A stretch of DNA of 64,000 nucleotides from the NCBI GenBank assembly GCA_964454975.1, contig CAYVVD010000013.1:1-64000 (forward strand), given 5' to 3'. This document shows, piece by piece, positions 60,497 to 64,000 of the stretch. Numbering within the stretch: the first letter of the stretch is position 1; every line of letters begins with the position of its first letter. The DNA is from CAYVVD01 sp964454975. GTDB taxonomy: Bacteria; Bacteroidota; Ignavibacteria; Kapaibacteriales; UBA2268. A program made the translations under genes and the position numbers. Below the pieces are notes generated by a model, which saw only the letters and a list, made by a program, of their open reading frames with translations, ran no database searches and was not told the origin of the DNA.

Positions 60497-62617
60497 TGAA
60501 TCGGGGATTGCCTCAACAGGTTCTTCTTTTCCATCAGGCGGCTTGAGCAAGTTAAGCGGGCTGTCCGCTGATTTAACTTCATCAATTAATTCTGCCGGAC
60601 TGTCAAGTAAATTGAGCGGGTTCTTAAGTGCATCACCTGCATTCTTGAATATTTTAGACGGGTCTTTAATCATTTCCATAGGGTCATCAGTCATTTTCGC
60701 ATCTTTAACTTCGGTAGCAGGGGCTTTGTCGCTTTTCATCCCGGATTCTGCATCCTCCTTGCCGGTAATAGCCACACGTTCAGGTTGCTTAAGTGAATCC
60801 GGTATAGTCTCTCCACTCTTTACAACAAGGTAATAATCCCTTGTAACTCTTACATCTTCGGCATAAACGCTGCCGGGATACTTCTCAATAAGAAGGCTGT
60901 AATAATATGAAGCGCTGTCCGGCAGATGGAGGTTGTTTTCAAATATCCATCCTATAGCGTACAAAGAACGCGGCGAATAGTCACTTTTTGGGTATTCGTT
61001 ATATACTTTTTTGAATTGGGTTATTGCAAAATTATATTCACCAAACTTTCGAAGTTCAGAACCGGATTTATATAACTCCGCGACAGTGTCAATCACAAAA
61101 TCTTCAGTAAAGCCAAGTTGTTTTGCGGATTCCCGGCCATACTCCGAAAACGGGAATCTTTCAACAATCACTTCGAGAAGCGAGTCCGCCATATAGGCAT
61201 CTTCATCCCTTACTGTGCGGGCATAAGCATATAGAAAGCGTGCTGACAACTCGTTTCCAAGTGGTGCAAGCTCTGCAGATTTGCTATAGTAATGCTTTGC
61301 CGAGTCTGGGTTATCCAGTTGTTCGTGTATCCTGCCAATTTCGAATAGATATAATGCCGCATCGTACTTCAGGGAATCACTTACAGGCTCATCCCCTTCG
61401 ATTTTTTTCATTGCCGGCCTTAGCAGGTTCATATTCCTGTCGTACTCTGTAAGTAGCTTGTACATCTGGTGAGATGTATGGAAAACCGGTGTACGTACAG
61501 AACGGGAACGGGCAAAATACTTGGCTGCCTGGAAATAATCGTCTTTTTCATAAACATCCATTCCCTTTTCGAAGTAATATGTAACAATCAAGGGGTTGTT
61601 AACATACGCTGAATCGGCATAGTATTCCGCGAGTTCCATTTCCTCTTCTTTCCCTTGGAGCCTGAGTGCGTTCAGTCTTTCAGCAAAGGCATATCCCTTC
61701 CACTCTTCAAACTTTCCGTCATTTTCAAGCTCAGAGAGAATCTCAGAGGCATCATCGTATCTTCCGAGCCTGTTTAAAGAAGCAGCTTTGTATAGCTTTG
61801 CTTCAAATTCCTGGAGATAGCCGGGTGAATAATCCATCACGGTTGTGAATTCCTCAACAGCCCTTTCAAAAAGTCCAAGCCTGTATAAAAGCATTGCAAG
61901 GTCGAGTTGCCAGTTAGCCTTGATTTCACCATCATCAGTCTGGGCAACTGCCTGCCTGTATGGCCTGAGGGCACCGTCGAGGTCGTCGTTGAACAAAGCA
62001 ACTTCGGCTTCAAGCCTGAACGCTTCTGAAAGTATGTCATACCTTTCAAGCTGCCAGGCAATGTCAACTGTTCTTGAAAGCATTATTTCGCCTGCATAAA
62101 ACTTTCTCTGGATGATAAGATTTTTCGAAAAAAGCAGATGTGCATCCGGCGAAAATTCCCCATCGGGGAATTTGTCAATCAACTCGCTGCATTTTAACTG
62201 AGAGGGGAGCCATTCATTTCTGTAAAAGTAAGATTTGGCCATCAGGAAAAGCGAACCCTGCACATAGTCGCTTTTGGGATGATTAGCAAGAATTTTGGAA
62301 CCCTTGATAATTACAGAGTCAAGCTTAACATTAACAGGCTGGCGTTGTTGTTGTGTGATTACATAGTCTTTAACAAAAGCAGGTATTCCCCTGTTTGCGT
62401 CGTCTTTTATATCATTCCTTTCCTCCGGGACAACTATTCGGGGATTAGTTTTTCTCTTGTCATCCTGGTATTCAAATTCGTCCTCGGACTCATTAACCAG
62501 GCGGTCCATATTGTAATAGGTATTAAAGTAAGTAGTGAAATTGTCCCATTGACTGCAGGATGCGAAAAAAAGAGCCAGCAGGGCAAGCGGCATATATAAA
62601 TATTTGTTCTTTAACAT
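60473..62617 (-). CDS. TPR-repeat lipoprotein, possibly SprE/PorW-like
   Basis: A 714-residue predicted lipoprotein. ATG 62617 gives a signal peptide ending in a lipobox (F-F-A-S-C), better than the start 51 bases upstream. The mature start D-N-F-T-T-Y-F-N-T-Y-Y-N recalls the Y-N/F-N-rich start of T9SS-linked TPR lipoproteins SprE/PorW in Bacteroidota. Multiple TPR units follow (for example L-A-M-L-L-Y-R-L-G-L-F-E-R-A, Y-D-A-A-L-Y-L-F-E-I-G-R-I, S-L-Y-A-I-G-W-I-F-E). The C-terminal ~110 residues are Pro/Asp/Ser-rich with repeated N-P-L-N-L-L-D-S-P-like motifs. The SprE/PorW link is inference, supported by PorU and PorV in the same window. Confidence 0.7.
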   Translation of the reverse strand: MLKNKYLYMPLALLALFFASCSQWDNFTTYFNTYYNMDRLVNESEDEFEYQDDKRKTNPRIVVPEERNDIKDDANRGIPAFVKDYVITQQQRQPVNVKLDSVIIKGSKILANHPKSDYVQGSLFLMAKSYFYRNEWLPSQLKCSELIDKFPDGEFSPDAHLLFSKNLIIQRKFYAGEIMLSRTVDIAWQLERYDILSEAFRLEAEVALFNDDLDGALRPYRQAVAQTDDGEIKANWQLDLAMLLYRLGLFERAVEEFTTVMDYSPGYLQEFEAKLYKAASLNRLGRYDDASEILSELENDGKFEEWKGYAFAERLNALRLQGKEEEMELAEYYADSAYVNNPLIVTYYFEKGMDVYEKDDYFQAAKYFARSRSVRTPVFHTSHQMYKLLTEYDRNMNLLRPAMKKIEGDEPVSDSLKYDAALYLFEIGRIHEQLDNPDSAKHYYSKSAELAPLGNELSARFLYAYARTVRDEDAYMADSLLEVIVERFPFSEYGRESAKQLGFTEDFVIDTVAELYKSGSELRKFGEYNFAITQFKKVYNEYPKSDYSPRSLYAIGWIFENNLHLPDSASYYYSLLIEKYPGSVYAEDVRVTRDYYLVVKSGETIPDSLKQPERVAITGKEDAESGMKSDKAPATEVKDAKMTDDPMEMIKDPSKIFKNAGDALKNPLNLLDSPAELIDEVKSADSPLNLLKPPDGKEEPVEAIPDSLETKPPN

Positions 62618-62741
62618 AAAACAACGCAAAGCGTTTAAATAATACACTACAACCTTGAATTTAAGCAATTATGTCCGGGTTGCAATACAATCGCATGAAC
62701 GCTTATTATACGGCCATATTTTAAAAAGGTTTAATCTACAA

Positions 62742-63497
62742 TCAGTTGGCAAGTAATTTAAATATTTTCGTTTGGCAGTTTAACAGCCGGGAGAGATCTT
62801 CCTTTTTTCGCTCAACTCTGAGACCAGTAACATATATCCTGAATTGCAGCAATTTTCTCCTGTTTTCAATCCACCGGCTGTTTTCAAGCCTGTTGAGGAA
62901 TATATACTCAGGCCTTTCCTTGAACTCCCTGATTTTTTTTCTGTAGGATATAATTTCTTTTTCGAGGCTTCTTAAGTCCTTCATGTCGTTGTATAAACTT
63001 TGCCTGCTCAACTTCTGGTGATACATTCGCATTCTTTTGAAATTACCGCTGAGATATGCTTCCCTGACATTGTGCCAATACTGGATACTTTGATTGTTTT
63101 GATTATTCAGGTCAGGGTGGACAGCTTTAATAAGACTTTTGTACATGAGCTTTAATTCTATCTGCCTGAATCCCGCAAGCTCTCCGATCTCCTTGTTTGC
63201 TGTTTCAAGCAATTCTTTGTTTTTGCATTCCTCTCTTGCTTCGTCCTTTATCATCCCAAGTATTTTAGAATTAAGAGGCAACCGCTTTTCAAGCCTTATT
63301 TTCACTATCCTCAAAATCTTATCCAACTCAAATTCGTTTGAGTTTAATTCTTTTAATTCAGATTCGAGTTTCCAGAAGAACCCCGAATACTTTTTATACA
63401 TTTGGGGCTCTACAGACTTCTTTAAGTACTGCCATTCCTCGGATAATTTCAGGAGTTCGAGTCTCCTCTCCTTAATTTCCTGTGTTAAATTACTCAT
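62742..63497 (-). CDS. J-domain protein with flanking coiled coils
   Basis: A 251-residue protein. The centre has L-K-L-M-Y-K-S-L-I-K-A-V-H-P-D-L-N, a J-domain helix II plus the H-P-D loop (127-129), which in DnaJ proteins stimulates DnaK ATPase. Both flanks are highly charged helices likely to form coiled coils. No glycine/phenylalanine or zinc-finger regions are present, so it is not DnaJ itself. It overlaps the AhpD-like gene by eight bases. No chaperone gene is nearby. The J-domain call rests on one motif region. Confidence 0.65.
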   Translation of the reverse strand: MSNLTQEIKERRLELLKLSEEWQYLKKSVEPQMYKKYSGFFWKLESELKELNSNEFELDKILRIVKIRLEKRLPLNSKILGMIKDEAREECKNKELLETANKEIGELAGFRQIELKLMYKSLIKAVHPDLNNQNNQSIQYWHNVREAYLSGNFKRMRMYHQKLSRQSLYNDMKDLRSLEKEIISYRKKIREFKERPEYIFLNRLENSRWIENRRKLLQFRIYVTGLRVERKKEDLSRLLNCQTKIFKLLAN

Positions 63498-63837
63498 CAG
63501 AACTGTAAATTTCGTTAATAGCTTTTAAAGCAAATCTCAGGTGCGGGATTACTATTGTGCCCCCAATAATCAAGGATATGTTCATTGTTTCATTCAGCTC
63601 CTGCCTTGTGCATTCCAGTTTGTAACACTCGCGAATGTGATAGAGCACACAATCATTACATCTAAATAGCAATGAGCAGGCCAGCCCCATTAACTCTTTG
63701 TATTTAGGAGGGATTTCGCCTTCGCTAAAGGCGGTTTTATCCAATGCAAAAAACCTGTTGAATGGCAGGAAATTCTGTTCTGACACAAAAGCATTTCCTT
63801 CATGTCTTCTTGCATTAAACTCTTCGAATATCTCCAT
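63490..63837 (-). CDS. Carboxymuconolactone decarboxylase/AhpD-like protein
   Basis: A 115-residue all-helical protein. The motif F-R-C-N-D-C-V-L-Y-H-I (Cys60, Cys63, His67) is the AhpD-type redox active site, with a preceding E-L-M-G-L-A-C-S. Such proteins reduce peroxidases or act as stand-alone peroxidases; others are decarboxylases. It is first of two genes, overlapping the J-domain gene by eight bases. The partner peroxidase is not in the window. Confidence 0.85.
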   Translation of the reverse strand: MEIFEEFNARRHEGNAFVSEQNFLPFNRFFALDKTAFSEGEIPPKYKELMGLACSLLFRCNDCVLYHIRECYKLECTRQELNETMNISLIIGGTIVIPHLRFALKAINEIYSSDE

Positions 63838-64000
63838 AGAAAAAATCCTCTGCCTTATAAATCCGGGCTGAATTCCAATTAATCAGAGGTTTATGAAATT
63901 TAGCTGCTGCTGCGGTGAAATTACACTACCTCCATTGCTCATTTAATTTAATTAAATTGCGTTTTTATTGTCACTAAAGTTATCCACAGAATTTGAACAC

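Noticed and set aside
63980..63988. TTATCCACA, a perfect DnaA box near the right edge
   Set aside because: It is single, and a 9-mer of this degeneracy is expected about twice by chance in 64 kb on both strands. A second lone match lies at 23023-23031. No cluster, AT-rich unwinding region or dnaA/dnaN gene is present, so no origin is claimed.

Overview
The window from about position 806 to the right end reads as one AT-rich bacterial chromosome segment from the Bacteroidota/Chlorobi (FCB) group, probably an Ignavibacteria- or Kapabacteria-like lineage (the rank is inference). The evidence is a type IX secretion system (T9SS) sortase and shuttle pair (PorU-PorV), several proteins with T9SS-style C-terminal sorting domains, DUF5777 and DUF4920 proteins, and two exact Bacteroidota-type promoters (TTTG, 20 nt spacer, TAnnTTTG). 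The first ~805 bases are clearly more GC-rich and carry the end of a sulfatase plus short inverted repeats of a foreign style. They cut an LD-carboxypeptidase gene in mid-frame, so the left edge is either an assembly chimera or a recent junction.

Layout. 1-805: foreign GC-rich piece. 805-5441: truncated LD-carboxypeptidase, a RelA/SpoT-type protein with a degraded synthetase domain, purF and yraN. 5444-9529 (minus): adaptor, FtsX/MacB-type permease and TolC efflux operon without an ATPase gene. 9717-13402: sucD, ndk, a Nudix hydrolase, a secreted unknown and lipB. 13461-13532: tRNA-Gly(GCC). 13853-19066: porU and porV. 19265-19842: rplU-rpmA. 20021-22804 (minus): ppdK. 23160-30194: lytic transglycosylase, ileS, DksA-like protein, lspA and an rluD-type pseudouridine synthase. 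30341-36883: two tandem paralogous giant secreted propeller/Ig proteins. 36891-42409 (minus): GPP34, PepSY-TM, DUF4920, DUF5777 barrel, YceI, cytochrome-c-like lipoprotein, arfB and a C1 peptidase. 42527-48173: double-OmpA protein, M20 peptidase and OPT transporter. 48666-48748 (minus): tRNA-Leu(GAG). 48919-50359: DUF3108 and LolA-like envelope proteins. 50356-57547 (minus): a seven-gene chemosensory operon (HEAT protein, cheR, two cheY, cheA, cheB, PLP enzyme). 57824-60432 (minus): PAS histidine kinase and sigma-54 response regulator. 60473-63837 (minus): TPR lipoprotein, J-domain protein and an AhpD-like protein.

How it fits together. Much of the window concerns the cell envelope and surface: T9SS sorting (porU, porV, the cargo-like proteins at 30341-36883 and possibly the TPR lipoprotein at 60473), lipoprotein maturation and carriage (lspA, LolA-like), peptidoglycan turnover and OmpA anchoring. 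The chemosensory operon has its own CheA, CheB and CheR but no receptor, CheW or flagellar gene nearby, so it may control surface motility or another non-flagellar output.

The most notable single observations are the isoleucyl-tRNA synthetase, whose class I signature reads GLHH instead of HxGH; the RelA/SpoT homologue that keeps hydrolase residues but has lost synthetase residues; the DksA-like protein with a histone-H1-like tail and a broken zinc site; and the chemosensory operon with a HEAT-repeat protein and a D-amino-acid-type PLP enzyme.
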